This document shows positions 28,432 to 37,972 of a stretch of DNA of 64,000 bases, piece after piece. Origin of the DNA: an uncultured Caulobacteraceae bacterium. Its GTDB lineage: Bacteria > Pseudomonadota > Alphaproteobacteria > Caulobacterales > Caulobacteraceae. The position numbers and the translations under genes are program-made. The first letter of the stretch is position 1; each line of letters opens with the position of its first letter. The notes under the pieces are model-generated. The model made no database searches, was not told where the DNA came from, and saw only the letters and a program-made list of their open reading frames with translations. The stretch spans positions 1 through 64,000 of the forward strand of contig CAIYVC010000073.1 of the NCBI GenBank assembly GCA_903929535.1, read 5' to 3'.

Positions 28432-30890
28432 GTCCCGCGCGGCTTGGCCCGCGCTGTCGGCGGCGCCTGCAGCGGGTCCTCCGGCCAGGGATGCTTGGGA
28501 TAGCGCCCGCGCAGGTCGCTGCGCACGGCCTTCCACGATCCGCGCCAGAAGCCGGGCAGGTCCTTGGTCACCTGGATCGGCCGGCGCGCCGGCGACATCA
28601 TCACCAACGTCAGCGGCACGCGTCCGCCCGCGATGGTCGGATGCTGATCCAGGCCGAACAGCTCCTGCACCCGCATCTCCACCGCCGGCCCGCCCTCCGC
28701 CTCATAGTCGATTGCCGCCCCGGTGCCCGCGGGCGTGACCCAGCTTTCGGGGGCAAGCTGATCCAGAGCATGCATCTGCGGCCAATCCATCAGCCCACGC
28801 AGCGCTTCGTGCAGGGCCGAGGCCGGGATATCCGCCAGACTGCCGCGTCCCATCAGCAAGGGCGCCAGCCAGGCCTCCAGATCGGCCGCCAGAGCCTCGT
28901 CCGACAGATCCGGTGCATCTCCCTGCCCCGCCCCCCGCAGAAAGGCCGCGCGGGCCCGCAGGCGGCGTGAGGCGTGGCCCCAGGGCAGCAGGTCCAGGTC
29001 GCCCCGCGCCTGATTCAGCAGAGTCCGCCCGATCATCGCCGGGTCGGGGCTGTCGATCAGCCGCTCTTCCACTAGCAGCTTGTCCAGCCGGGTGATGCGG
29101 CGGGCCTTCAGCCGCCCCCTGGGATCGGGCGCCAGCACCTCTTCGGTCTTCAGCCGGTCGGCGAAGGCGGCCAGCAGCGCCTCCTCCTCCAGCGGCGCGG
29201 CCAGCAGGATGCGGTCGCGCACCGCCCCGCCGCCAAGATCGCCCACCGCAAGCCACTTCTCCCGCGCCAGGGCGTCGGCGGGGTCGAGATAGGCGCCGCG
29301 CCCGGTCGCCAGCTGGAACTCCCCGAGCGCGCCCCGCGCCTTGGCGATCCGATCCGGATAGGCCTCCGCCAGCAGGAGCCCTGCGTCCAGCGGCTCGCCG
29401 GCCTCCGCCTGCCTGCCCGCCTGCTTGGCCCAACGGTCCGCCAGGGTGCGGGCGTCGGCGGCGCGGTTGCCCTTGTCGCGCTCCAACTGCTCCAGCCGGT
29501 GACGCAGGTCGACGTCGGTCCCGCCCAGAGCCCGCTCGGTAATCAGGGCGGCGATCCGCGCGGCGCGGCGGGCGTCTCCGGCAGCCGCGCCCTTCAGCAC
29601 CATGTGCGCCAGCCGGGGCGGCAAGGGCAGTTCGGCCAGAGCCTTGCCGTGATCCGTCAGCCTTCCTGCCTCGTCCAGCGCCTGCAGCCGGCCTAGCAAC
29701 GCACGGGCCTCTTTGAAGGCGGAGGGCGGCGGTAGGTCCAGGAAGGCCAGGGCGGCGGGATCCCGCGCGCCCCAGCGCGCCAAGTCCAGCGCCAGACCCG
29801 ATAGGTCCGCTTCCAGGATTTCCGGCCGCTCGAACGCCGGCAGGGCCCGCGTCTCCGCCTCCTCCCACATCCGGTAGCAGGTCCCCGGTTGGGTCCGCCC
29901 TGCCCGCCCCCGCCGCTGGTCGGCGGCGGCGCGGCTGACGCGCACGGTGGCCAGCCGGGTCAGGCCGCTCGACGGGTCGAAGCGCGGGACCCGCGACAGC
30001 CCCACATCGATCACGACCCGCACGCCCTCGATGGTCAGGCTGGTCTCGGCGATGGAGGTGGCCAGCACCACCTTGCGGCGGCCCGGCGGCGGCGGGGCAA
30101 TGGCGCGGTCCTGCTGGGCGGGCTCCAAGGCCCCATAAAGGGGGGCAATATCCACGGTCGGGTCGATCAGCCGGTCGGCGATCAGGCGCTCGGCCCGGCG
30201 GATCTCGCCCTGCCCCGGCAGGAACACCAGGATGCTGCCATCTTCCTCTGCCAGCACCCGCCCCACCAGCCGCGCCAGCTGGTCTTCCATCAGCATGCGC
30301 GGATCGCGGCCGAAGTAGCGGGTGTCGACCGGGAACATCCGCCCCTGGCTCTCGATCACCGGCGCATCGCCCAGCAGCGCCGAGACCCGCCCGCCGTCCA
30401 GCGTCGCCGACATCACCAGGATGCGCAGGTCCTCGCGCAGCAGCCCCTGAGCGTCCCGCGCCAGCGCCAGCCCGAGGTCCGCGTCCAGGCTCCGCTCGTG
30501 GAATTCGTCAAAGATGACCGCCGCAACGCCTTCCAGGGCCGGATCGTCCAGGATCATCCGGGTGAAGACGCCCTCAGTGACCACCTCGATGCGGGTTTTG
30601 GCGGATACCTTGGTCTGCAGCCGCACGCGGTAGCCGACCGTGTCGCCCGGCCGCTCGCCCAGGGTCTTGGCCATACGCTCGGCCGCGGCGCGGGCCGCCA
30701 GGCGGCGTGGCTCCAGCATGATGATCTTGCCGTCGCCCCTCCACGGCGCGTCCAGCAGAGCCAGAGGAACCACGGTGGTCTTGCCGGCGCCCGGCGCCGC
30801 CACCAGCACCGCGCAGTTGCACGCAGCCAGCGACGCCTTCAGCGCCCCCAGCACCTCATGAATCGGCAGCATGTCGGTAACTGGCGGCAT
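28428..30890 (-). CDS. hrpB: ATP-dependent RNA helicase HrpB
   Basis: 820 residues, normal for HrpB. DEAH-box helicase: Walker A AAPGAGKTTVVP, motif II DEFHERSLD, motif III MSATLDGG, and motif VI QRRGRAGRTQPG, followed by the HA2 domain and the HrpB C-terminal domain with SPARRPIQVTKDLPGFW. The ATG at 30890 is used; Met at 30872 is an alternative. Function in vivo is poorly defined in the family. Confidence 0.93.
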   Translation of the reverse strand: MPPVTDMLPIHEVLGALKASLAACNCAVLVAAPGAGKTTVVPLALLDAPWRGDGKIIMLEPRRLAARAAAERMAKTLGERPGDTVGYRVRLQTKVSAKTRIEVVTEGVFTRMILDDPALEGVAAVIFDEFHERSLDADLGLALARDAQGLLREDLRILVMSATLDGGRVSALLGDAPVIESQGRMFPVDTRYFGRDPRMLMEDQLARLVGRVLAEEDGSILVFLPGQGEIRRAERLIADRLIDPTVDIAPLYGALEPAQQDRAIAPPPPGRRKVVLATSIAETSLTIEGVRVVIDVGLSRVPRFDPSSGLTRLATVRVSRAAADQRRGRAGRTQPGTCYRMWEEAETRALPAFERPEILEADLSGLALDLARWGARDPAALAFLDLPPPSAFKEARALLGRLQALDEAGRLTDHGKALAELPLPPRLAHMVLKGAAAGDARRAARIAALITERALGGTDVDLRHRLEQLERDKGNRAADARTLADRWAKQAGRQAEAGEPLDAGLLLAEAYPDRIAKARGALGEFQLATGRGAYLDPADALAREKWLAVGDLGGGAVRDRILLAAPLEEEALLAAFADRLKTEEVLAPDPRGRLKARRITRLDKLLVEERLIDSPDPAMIGRTLLNQARGDLDLLPWGHASRRLRARAAFLRGAGQGDAPDLSDEALAADLEAWLAPLLMGRGSLADIPASALHEALRGLMDWPQMHALDQLAPESWVTPAGTGAAIDYEAEGGPAVEMRVQELFGLDQHPTIAGGRVPLTLVMMSPARRPIQVTKDLPGFWRGSWKAVRSDLRGRYPKHPWPEDPLQAPPTARAKPRGT

Positions 30891-30921
30891 GGCGGCCTCT
30901 TACGGCCCGCCGGTCCCCATG

Positions 30922-32397
30922 TCACTCGGCGGGAAGCACCTGACCCTGGTACTTGGCGTGCTTGCGGGCGTAGCCGAAGTAGACCACCAGCCCGACAATC
31001 ATCCACACGAACAGCCGCATGAAGGTCGCCATCGGCAGGCTCATCACCAGATAGAGGCAGGACACCACCCCTAGCGGCGCGATCACCTTCCAGTAGGGCG
31101 TCTTGAACGGCCGCTCCATGTCCGGCTCTTTGATGCGCAGGTAGACGACCCCGGCGCAGATCAGGGAGAAGGCCAGCAGGGTGCCGACCGACACCAGCTC
31201 GCCCAAAAGCCCGATCGGGAACAGCCCGCCCATCAGGGCCGCCGCCGCCGCGGTGATCAGGGTGCCGGCCCAGGGCGTGCGCCGCTTGGAATGCACCTTG
31301 GCGAACAACCCCGGCAGCAGGCCGTCGCGGCCCATGGCGTAGAATATCCGCGACTGGCCGTAGAGCAGCGACAGCATGGTCGAGAACAGGCCGATCATGG
31401 CCCCCCACGTCACTACCGGCTTCAGCCAGGCCAGGGACGGACCGATGGCGTCCACGGCGGTATAGACCGGCGCCGGCACGTCCAGTTCACGGAACGGCAG
31501 CATGCCGGTGATGACCAGGCACATCAGCAGGTAAAGGGTGGTGCAGATGACCAGGGCCGCGATGATGCCGATCGGCATGTTCTTCTGGGGATTGATCGCC
31601 TCCTGGCCGGCGGTGGAGATGGTCTCGAAGCCGATGTAGGCGAAGAAGATCACCCCCGCGGCGGTGAATATCCCCGGCAATCCGTATTTGGTGGCGTGGG
31701 TGACGGGGTCCGTCTCCACCGGCGGAATGAAGGGATGCCAGTTGGCCGGATGGATGTGAGCGAAGCCGAACGCAATCACCAGCAGGACGACGCCAACCTT
31801 AATCATCACGACCACGTTGTTGAAGATCGCTGACTGGGTGATGCCCATGATCAGAATCCCGGCGGTGAACAGCAGCACCAGCACGGCGGGTACGTTGAGA
31901 ACGGCCCCGGTGGCGATCAGGTGATACCCCTCCCCGGCCTTGAACGGCGCATCGGTGAAGATGGCCGGGATGTGGATGCCCAAATCCTTCATCGCCCCCA
32001 CGAAATAGCCTGACCAGCCGACCGATACGGTGGATGCCGCGAACAGGTATTCGACGATAAGGTCCCAGGCGATGAGCCAGGCGACGAACTCGCCCAGGGT
32101 GGCGTAGGCGTAGGTGTAGGCCGAGCCCGACACCGGGATCATGGCCGACAGTTCGGCGTAGCAGAGGGCGGCGAAGGCGCAGACGATGCCCCCGAGAACG
32201 TAGGAGAGCACGATCGCAGGCCCCGCGTGCTGGGCGGCGGCCTGTCCGGTCAGGACGAAAATCCCCGCCCCGATCACCGACCCGATGCCCAGCGTGGTCA
32301 GGTTGAAGGCGCCCAGCCCCCGTTTCAGCGAGTGCGAGCCCTCTTCGCTGGCCTCGGCCAACAGGACATCGATCGGCTTCTTCGTGAAAAGTCCCAT
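30922..32397 (-). CDS. APC-family amino acid permease
   Basis: 491-residue integral membrane protein with about 12-13 hydrophobic helices. The family block TTLGIGSVIGAGIFVLTGQAA is in helix 1, and GFETISTAGQEAINPQKNMP matches cationic amino acid transporters (YfnA/CAT-like). N-terminal KPIDVLLAEASEEGSHSLKRGLGAF is the usual cytoplasmic lead. Start ATG 32397. Upstream of hrpB on the same strand (31-nt gap), probably transcribed together. The exact amino acid is unknown. Confidence 0.88.
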   Translation of the reverse strand: MGLFTKKPIDVLLAEASEEGSHSLKRGLGAFNLTTLGIGSVIGAGIFVLTGQAAAQHAGPAIVLSYVLGGIVCAFAALCYAELSAMIPVSGSAYTYAYATLGEFVAWLIAWDLIVEYLFAASTVSVGWSGYFVGAMKDLGIHIPAIFTDAPFKAGEGYHLIATGAVLNVPAVLVLLFTAGILIMGITQSAIFNNVVVMIKVGVVLLVIAFGFAHIHPANWHPFIPPVETDPVTHATKYGLPGIFTAAGVIFFAYIGFETISTAGQEAINPQKNMPIGIIAALVICTTLYLLMCLVITGMLPFRELDVPAPVYTAVDAIGPSLAWLKPVVTWGAMIGLFSTMLSLLYGQSRIFYAMGRDGLLPGLFAKVHSKRRTPWAGTLITAAAAALMGGLFPIGLLGELVSVGTLLAFSLICAGVVYLRIKEPDMERPFKTPYWKVIAPLGVVSCLYLVMSLPMATFMRLFVWMIVGLVVYFGYARKHAKYQGQVLPAE

Positions 32398-32514
32398 GCG
32401 GCCGAGCGCCCTTCTCAAGCCAATTGGTTGATGTCGCTCAGGAATCGATCCTGAAGCGATCACAGAAGGGCAGCATGGCTTGGCTTGGAGGTCAGGGCAA
32501 CCGGCGTCGGGGCC

Positions 32515-34587
32515 CTAGGCGGCAGAACGGCGCTTGTGGTCGCTCATGCAGCGCTCCAGCACGGCGTGCATCACCGACAGCTGCACGGGCTTGGCGATAT
32601 GGTCGACCATACCCGCCTGACGGCACTGTTCCAGGTTGCGGGCCATCACGTCGGCGCTCATGGCGATGATCGGGGTGGTCGCGTTCATCCCGCCGGAAGC
32701 CTGGATGGCGCGCGCGGCGGCCAGGCCGTCCATCTTGGGCATGTGCACGTCCATCAGGATGGCGTCATAGCCGATCTCGCTGCAGGCCTGCACCGCCTCC
32801 TCGCCAGACGCCGCTAGATCGACCTCGCAGCCCAGCAGCCCCAGCAGGGTCTCGCCCAGCAGGCGGTTCATCGCGTGATCGTCCACCACCAGCACCCGAC
32901 CGCTGAGCGGCGCGGTCGGAGCCGGAGCTTCCCCGGCGGCCTTGGCCTTGGCCTCGATGCGCCGGGCCGGGACCTCGAACCAGAAGGTGGAGCCCACCGA
33001 CAGGCGGCTCTCCACCCCGATACGGCCGCCCATCCGCTCCACCAGCCCCTTGCAGATGGCCAGGCCCAGGCCCGAGCCGCCGTAGTCACGGGTGGTGGAG
33101 CTGTCGGCCTGAGAGAAACGGGTGAACAGGCGGTCGATGACCTCCGGATCGACGCCGATGCCGGTGTCCTGCACCTCGAAGCGCAGCCGCTGCTCCTGCT
33201 CGAAGAAGACCACGGTCAGCAGCACATGGCCGAAGCTGGTGAACTTGACCGCATTGTTGAGCAGGTTGAGCAGAATCTGCTGCAAACGCTGGCCGTCGAT
33301 CTCGTACTGCCCCGGCGCCATGTCCGCTTCCAGCCGCAGGGCCAGGCCCTTGGCGATGGCGGGCGCCTGCAGGATTTCCACGGCATGGGCGGCGCAGGCC
33401 TCCACGTCCAGCGGCTCGGCGTGCAATTCGATCTGCCCGGCCTCGACCTTGGAGAAGTCCAGGATGTCGTTCAGCACCGTCATCAGCGACTGGCCCGCCT
33501 GGGCGATCACCTCGACCTTGCCGCGGATACCGCCCGGCATGGCCGGATCGCGCAGCAGCACCTGGGTGAAGCCCAGGATGCTGTTCATCGGGGTGCGGAT
33601 TTCATGGCTCATGGTGGCCAGGAAGTCGCTCTTGGCCCGGCTGGCGGTCAGGGCCCGGCGTCTCGCTTCACGCGCTGAGGCGGCGCGGCGCACCAGCAGC
33701 CGGCGCAGGCGCGCCTGCTCGGCGACCATGAAGGCGGCCAGAGACATGCCCAGCAGCGAGGTCAGGCAGACGCCCTGATAGAGCAGCGCCCGTTGTTCCA
33801 GTTGCCATTCGGGATGCAGGGCGAACGGCCCGGTCCCGTGCAGGGTCGCCGGCAGCAGGGTCAGGGCCACCAGCAGATTGCCGAACACCGCTCCGCGCGG
33901 GCCCAGCCGGATCGCGGTCAGCAGCAGCAGCGGGCTGATGATGAAGGACGACGGGAAGGCCTCTTGCTTGAACAGCAGAACGGCCACGATCGTAAGGCCG
34001 GTGAGGATGAGGGCAGTCTCGCGCCGGCTACGCCGCAGTTCGGGCATGGTCGGCTGCGACAGCAGCAGGGCCGCCGGCAGGATCACGGCCATCCCCATCA
34101 CATGGGGCAGGAACACCCGGTGCAGACTGCCGATGTAGGCGTCTGCGCCGATCAGCTTGAAGGCGCCGGTCCTGAGGACCACGCCGAACGCCGCGGCCGG
34201 CAGAACCGCGAACAGTTGCAATTTCACGAACACAGAAGCGGTGCGCAGCAGACGGCGCGGCCCCATGACTTGGCGCGCCAAAAGGCCACCCACCACGCCC
34301 TCGGCGACGTTGAACATCACCCGCATCAGAGCGAGCGCCGCGAAATCCGAGGTCGCCAGCATCAGCACGGCGGTGCTGACCACCACCGCCGCCATGCAGG
34401 CCCAAAGCACGCGCCGCTCCAGCAGCAGCACCATGGCGGCGATCACGGCGTTGGAGGGCCAGAACGGCGGCACGGCGTCCCGGCCGATCAGCTTCAGGCT
34501 GACCCAGAGCGCCGCAGCATAGGCCACGCACAGCAGGACGCCCGTCAATGCCTGCCGCGCAACGCCGTCCTGCGTCTGGTCCTTCAT
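32515..34587 (-). CDS. Hybrid histidine kinase with MASE1-type membrane sensor and receiver
   Basis: 690 residues. The N-terminal ~300 residues form a multi-helix membrane domain of MASE1 type (PPFWPSNAVIAAMVLL, PHVMGMAVILPAALL, RLGPRGAVFGNLL). Then a HisKA domain with the phospho-acceptor His328 in MSHEIRTPMNSILGF, a full HATPase (LLNLLNNAVKFT, DTGIGV, GSGLGLAICKG) and a C-terminal receiver with the aspartate in DAILMDVHMPKMDG. All catalytic motifs are intact. Divergent from the response regulator at 34811 across a 223-bp gap. Confidence 0.9.
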   Translation of the reverse strand: MKDQTQDGVARQALTGVLLCVAYAAALWVSLKLIGRDAVPPFWPSNAVIAAMVLLLERRVLWACMAAVVVSTAVLMLATSDFAALALMRVMFNVAEGVVGGLLARQVMGPRRLLRTASVFVKLQLFAVLPAAAFGVVLRTGAFKLIGADAYIGSLHRVFLPHVMGMAVILPAALLLSQPTMPELRRSRRETALILTGLTIVAVLLFKQEAFPSSFIISPLLLLTAIRLGPRGAVFGNLLVALTLLPATLHGTGPFALHPEWQLEQRALLYQGVCLTSLLGMSLAAFMVAEQARLRRLLVRRAASAREARRRALTASRAKSDFLATMSHEIRTPMNSILGFTQVLLRDPAMPGGIRGKVEVIAQAGQSLMTVLNDILDFSKVEAGQIELHAEPLDVEACAAHAVEILQAPAIAKGLALRLEADMAPGQYEIDGQRLQQILLNLLNNAVKFTSFGHVLLTVVFFEQEQRLRFEVQDTGIGVDPEVIDRLFTRFSQADSSTTRDYGGSGLGLAICKGLVERMGGRIGVESRLSVGSTFWFEVPARRIEAKAKAAGEAPAPTAPLSGRVLVVDDHAMNRLLGETLLGLLGCEVDLAASGEEAVQACSEIGYDAILMDVHMPKMDGLAAARAIQASGGMNATTPIIAMSADVMARNLEQCRQAGMVDHIAKPVQLSVMHAVLERCMSDHKRRSAA

Positions 34588-34690
34588 GGCGTCGACTTCA
34601 TCCCCTAGGCGCCCGCACTGTCACGATTGTGAGCGGCGAAGTCTTAAGGAGGGCCTTAGATCGCTGGTCGGGAGCACGCGTTATTCAACT

Positions 34691-34728
34691 GAGTCGCGAA
34701 GTCTCGGGAATCTCAGTCGGTCGGATTC
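34691..34728. promoter_or_regulatory. Cluster of three GANTC (CcrM) sites
   Basis: GAGTC (34691-34695), GAATC (34708-34712) and GATTC (34724-34728) lie within 38 bp in the gap between the divergent hybrid kinase and OmpR-type regulator genes. In Caulobacter, GANTC sites in promoters are methylated by CcrM and read by GcrA. A TTAA-N7-CTTA element at 34644-34658 resembles a degenerate CtrA box. A role in cell-cycle timing is inferred only. Confidence 0.4.
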
Positions 34729-34810
34729 GGCAACAAACCCGGCGTCCAGCTTGCCCGCGTGTTGCAATATCGAAATTCCGCAGTGACTCTGGTTTGGAAC
34801 AAGACCGAGC

Positions 34811-35548
34811 ATGGAAGTCGATTTGAGCCGCAACCCAGGGTCCAGCGCCCACATCCTGATGGTCGACGACGACCCGGGCATCCGAGACGTCGTATCCGAA
34901 TTCCTCACCCGTCACGGCTACACCGTGGAAACGGCCGGGGACGCCGCGGGTATGGAGCGGGCGCTGGAGCGCGGCGACATCGACCTGATGGTGCTCGACA
35001 TCATGCTGCCCGGCGAGGACGGCCTGTCGATCTGCCGCCGCGTGGCCGGCACCGGCCCGGCCATCATCATGCTCAGCGCCATGGGCGAGGACACCGACCG
35101 CATCGTCGGGCTGGAGATCGGCGCGGACGACTACCTGCCCAAGCCCTGCAACCCGCGCGAGCTGCTGGCCCGCGTGCGCGCCGTCCTGCGCCGCCGCCAG
35201 GAACCCAAGGTGATCGAGGATCATCACGGCGGCGTCCTGGAATTCGCCGGCTGGCGCCTGGATCTGGTCCGCCGCGAGCTGCGCACACCCCAGGGCGTGG
35301 TCATCAACCTGTCCAGCGGCGAATTCTCCCTGCTGCGCGCCCTGGTGGAGCGGCCCCAGCGGGTGCTGACCCGCGATCAGCTGCTCGACTTCGCCCGCGG
35401 CCCCGAGACCGAGGCCTACGACCGCGCCATTGACGTGCAGATCAGCCGCCTGCGCAAGAAGCTGGACGACGGCGCCGGCGGCCAGGAGCTGATCCGGACC
35501 ATCCGCAACGAGGGCTACATGTTCAGCGCCAAGGTGGTGCGGACGTGA
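34811..35548 (+). CDS. OmpR/PhoB-family response regulator
   Basis: 245 residues. Receiver domain with acidic pocket VDDDPG, phospho-acceptor aspartate in LMVLDIMLPGEDG and conserved lysine in YLPKPCNPREL. A C-terminal winged helix (INLSSGEFSLLRALVE, DVQISRLRKKLDD, IRTIRNEGYMF) binds DNA. The stop overlaps the GTG start of the downstream sensor kinase by 4 nt, defining a two-component pair. The stimulus cannot be told from the sequence. Confidence 0.93.
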   Translation: MEVDLSRNPGSSAHILMVDDDPGIRDVVSEFLTRHGYTVETAGDAAGMERALERGDIDLMVLDIMLPGEDGLSICRRVAGTGPAIIMLSAMGEDTDRIVGLEIGADDYLPKPCNPRELLARVRAVLRRRQEPKVIEDHHGGVLEFAGWRLDLVRRELRTPQGVVINLSSGEFSLLRALVERPQRVLTRDQLLDFARGPETEAYDRAIDVQISRLRKKLDDGAGGQELIRTIRNEGYMFSAKVVRT

Positions 35549-36888
35549 AGTTCAAGTTGCTGGACAAGGGCGGGGGCACCCTCTTCGCCCAGGTTTTTGC
35601 CCTGGTCCTGGTAGCCATCATCGGCGCCCAGGCGATCAACCTGCTGATCGTCTTCAACCTGCCACCGCCGACCCCCAACTTCTATACCGAGACCGACGTG
35701 GTGCGGGCTCTGCGCGGCGAACCCAGCGCGGCGCGCGGCAAGCTGCTGGTTCACGCGGAAAGCGCCGAACCGGTCACCGATCAGGACGCCCGCATCGGGT
35801 TCAGCCGTTTCCGCGCGGGCCTGGCCTCTAACCTCGGCATCAAGGAAGACGACATTCTGGTCATTACCGAAGGCGGCCCGCCGGACCGGCGCGGCTATCG
35901 CCTGGTGCGTGACCGCCTCAATGAGCAGGGCGGCCAGTCGCGCGAGGAAAGCTTCGTGATGTCGCCGTTCAAGCTCGCCTTGAAACTGCGCAACGGCCAC
36001 TGGGTCACCGTCCAACCCGTCGACCGGGGCTCACTCGCGCCCTGGCAACAGCGGTTCGTCATCTGGTTCGCCATCAGTTCGGTGGCCTTGATCCCCCTGG
36101 CCTATTTCTTCTCGCGCAGCCTCGTCAGACCCATCACCAGCTTCGCCGAGGCCGCCGAACGGTTCGGCCGCGACCCCCGCGCACCGCCCCTGGCCCTGAA
36201 GGGCTCGTCGGAGATCACCACGGCGGTGACCGCCTTCAACGAGATGCAGGACCGCCTTCGCCGCTACGTCGAGGACCGCACCAGCATGGTGGCGGCCATC
36301 GCCCACGACCTGCGCACCCCTCTCACCCGCCTGCGCTTCCGCGTCGAGGCGGCGCCCGAGGAGGCGCGGGCCAAGATGAACTCCGACATCGACCAGATGG
36401 AGGCCATGATCGCCGCCACCCTGGTGTTCGTGCGCGACGCCGCCGGCGATCCGCAGCGCTCGCGGCTTGAGCTGTCGTCCCTGCTGGAAAGCGTGGTCGA
36501 CGACATGGCCGAGACCGGCGCCGACGTCACCGTGCAGCATACCGAGAAGGTCATCATCGACGCCGACGGCCTGGCCCTGCGTCGCCTGCTCACCAACCTG
36601 CTGGAAAACGCCTTGAAGTACGGCGTGCGCGCCCGCACCCGCCTGTCGGTCAAGAACGGCCTGGCCGAGATCGACGTGGACGACGACGGCCCCGGCGTGC
36701 CGATCCCCGAGCTGAACCGCGTGTTCGACCCCTTCTACCGCCGCGAACCCTCCCGCAGCCGCCAGACCGGCGGCATCGGCTTGGGCCTCTCCGTCGCCCG
36801 CTCCATCGCCCGCGCCCACGGCGGCGACGTGGATCTCGTGAACCGCCCCTCCGGCGGCCTGACGGCGCGGGTCACTCTGCCGGTCTGA
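35545..36888 (+). CDS. EnvZ-type sensor histidine kinase
   Basis: 447 residues; GTG start coupled to the regulator (GTGA). N-terminal TM helix (FALVLVAIIGAQAINLLIVF), a periplasmic sensor region of about 130 residues, second TM (FVIWFAISSVALIPLAYFF), HAMP, HisKA with His254 in AIAHDLRTPLTR, and HATPase motifs (NLLENALKYG, DDDGPGVP, GGIGLGLSVARSI). Layout is that of EnvZ/RstB-type kinases; all ATP-binding motifs are complete. Confidence 0.92.
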   Translation: MKFKLLDKGGGTLFAQVFALVLVAIIGAQAINLLIVFNLPPPTPNFYTETDVVRALRGEPSAARGKLLVHAESAEPVTDQDARIGFSRFRAGLASNLGIKEDDILVITEGGPPDRRGYRLVRDRLNEQGGQSREESFVMSPFKLALKLRNGHWVTVQPVDRGSLAPWQQRFVIWFAISSVALIPLAYFFSRSLVRPITSFAEAAERFGRDPRAPPLALKGSSEITTAVTAFNEMQDRLRRYVEDRTSMVAAIAHDLRTPLTRLRFRVEAAPEEARAKMNSDIDQMEAMIAATLVFVRDAAGDPQRSRLELSSLLESVVDDMAETGADVTVQHTEKVIIDADGLALRRLLTNLLENALKYGVRARTRLSVKNGLAEIDVDDDGPGVPIPELNRVFDPFYRREPSRSRQTGGIGLGLSVARSIARAHGGDVDLVNRPSGGLTARVTLPV

Positions 36889-37024
36889 CCGCGCACACGG
36901 GCCTATAGCTTCTCTAATGGCCCTCCGATCAAAGATGCGCTGCCAAGGCGCGCCCGCCCCTGTAAACCCTCACGCTCGGCGTCCTATCTAAGCGCCTGGA
37001 TTTCTTGGTGACGTTGCTTTGACG

Positions 37025-37972
37025 ATGACAGCCCATACGCCCACCTCCGCCTTCGACGCCGCGTCCCGCAGACCCCTGTCGGACCACCTGCGCCGCCTGG
37101 AGGCGGAGTCGATCGAGATCATGCGCGAGGTCGCCGCCGCGTTCGACAATCCGGTGATGCTCTATTCGATCGGCAAGGACTCGGGCGTCATGCTGCACCT
37201 GGCGGCCAAGGCCTTCTATCCGTCCAAGCTGCCCTTCCCGCTCCTGCACGTCGACACCAAATGGAAGTTCGCCGACATGATCCGCCACCGCGACTCCATC
37301 GTGGAGCGTTATGGCGTGGACCTGCTGGTCTACACCAACCAGGACGGCGTCGATCGCGGCATCAACCCCATCGCCTCCGGCTCGTCTCTGCACACCCAGG
37401 TGATGAAGACCGACGCCCTGAAACAGGCGCTGGACAAGTACGGCTTCGACGCGGCCTTCGGCGGCGCCCGCCGCGACGAGGAAAAGAGCCGGGCCAAGGA
37501 GCGCATCTTCTCGTTCCGCTCGGAAGGCCACGTCTGGGACCCGCGCAACCAGCGCCCCGAACTTTGGCGGCTCTACAACACGCGCATCGCCAAGGGCGAG
37601 ACGATCCGCGTCTTCCCCCTGTCCAATTGGACCGAGCTCGACATCTGGGAATACACCCGCGCCGAGGCCATCCCCATCGTGCCCCTGTACCTGGCCGCGC
37701 CGCGCCCCGTGGTGCAGCGCGACGGCATGCTGATCATGCGTGACGACGACCGCATGCCGCTGAAGCCCGGCGAGGTCGAAGAGATCCGCTCGGTGCGCTT
37801 CCGCTCCCTCGGCTGCTATCCGCTGAGCGCGGCTGTGGAATCTGAGGCCGCCACCCTGGACGACATCATCGACGAGATGCGCGTCAGCCGCACCTCCGAG
37901 CGCCAAGGCCGGCTGATCGACACGGACGAGTCCGCCTCGATGGAGAAGAAGAAGCGCGAGGGGTACTTCTGA
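37025..37972 (+). CDS. cysD: Sulfate adenylyltransferase subunit 2
   Basis: 315 residues. Catalytic subunit of ATP sulfurylase, forming APS from sulfate and ATP together with the GTPase CysN. The PP-loop is [32 protein letters not shown] is the family signature and the C-terminus ends KKREGYF as expected. ATG 37025 was preferred to an in-frame TTG at 37019. The stop and the cysNC start share one base (TGATG). Confidence 0.94.
   Translation: MTAHTPTSAFDAASRRPLSDHLRRLEAESIEIMREVAAAFDNPVMLYSIGKDSGVMLHLAAKAFYPSKLPFPLLHVDTKWKFADMIRHRDSIVERYGVDLLVYTNQDGVDRGINPIASGSSLHTQVMKTDALKQALDKYGFDAAFGGARRDEEKSRAKERIFSFRSEGHVWDPRNQRPELWRLYNTRIAKGETIRVFPLSNWTELDIWEYTRAEAIPIVPLYLAAPRPVVQRDGMLIMRDDDRMPLKPGEVEEIRSVRFRSLGCYPLSAAVESEAATLDDIIDEMRVSRTSERQGRLIDTDESASMEKKKREGYF

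Noticed and set aside
37011-37024. TTG 37019 as cysD start
   Set aside because: Adds two residues only; the ATG at 37025 is the more usual codon.
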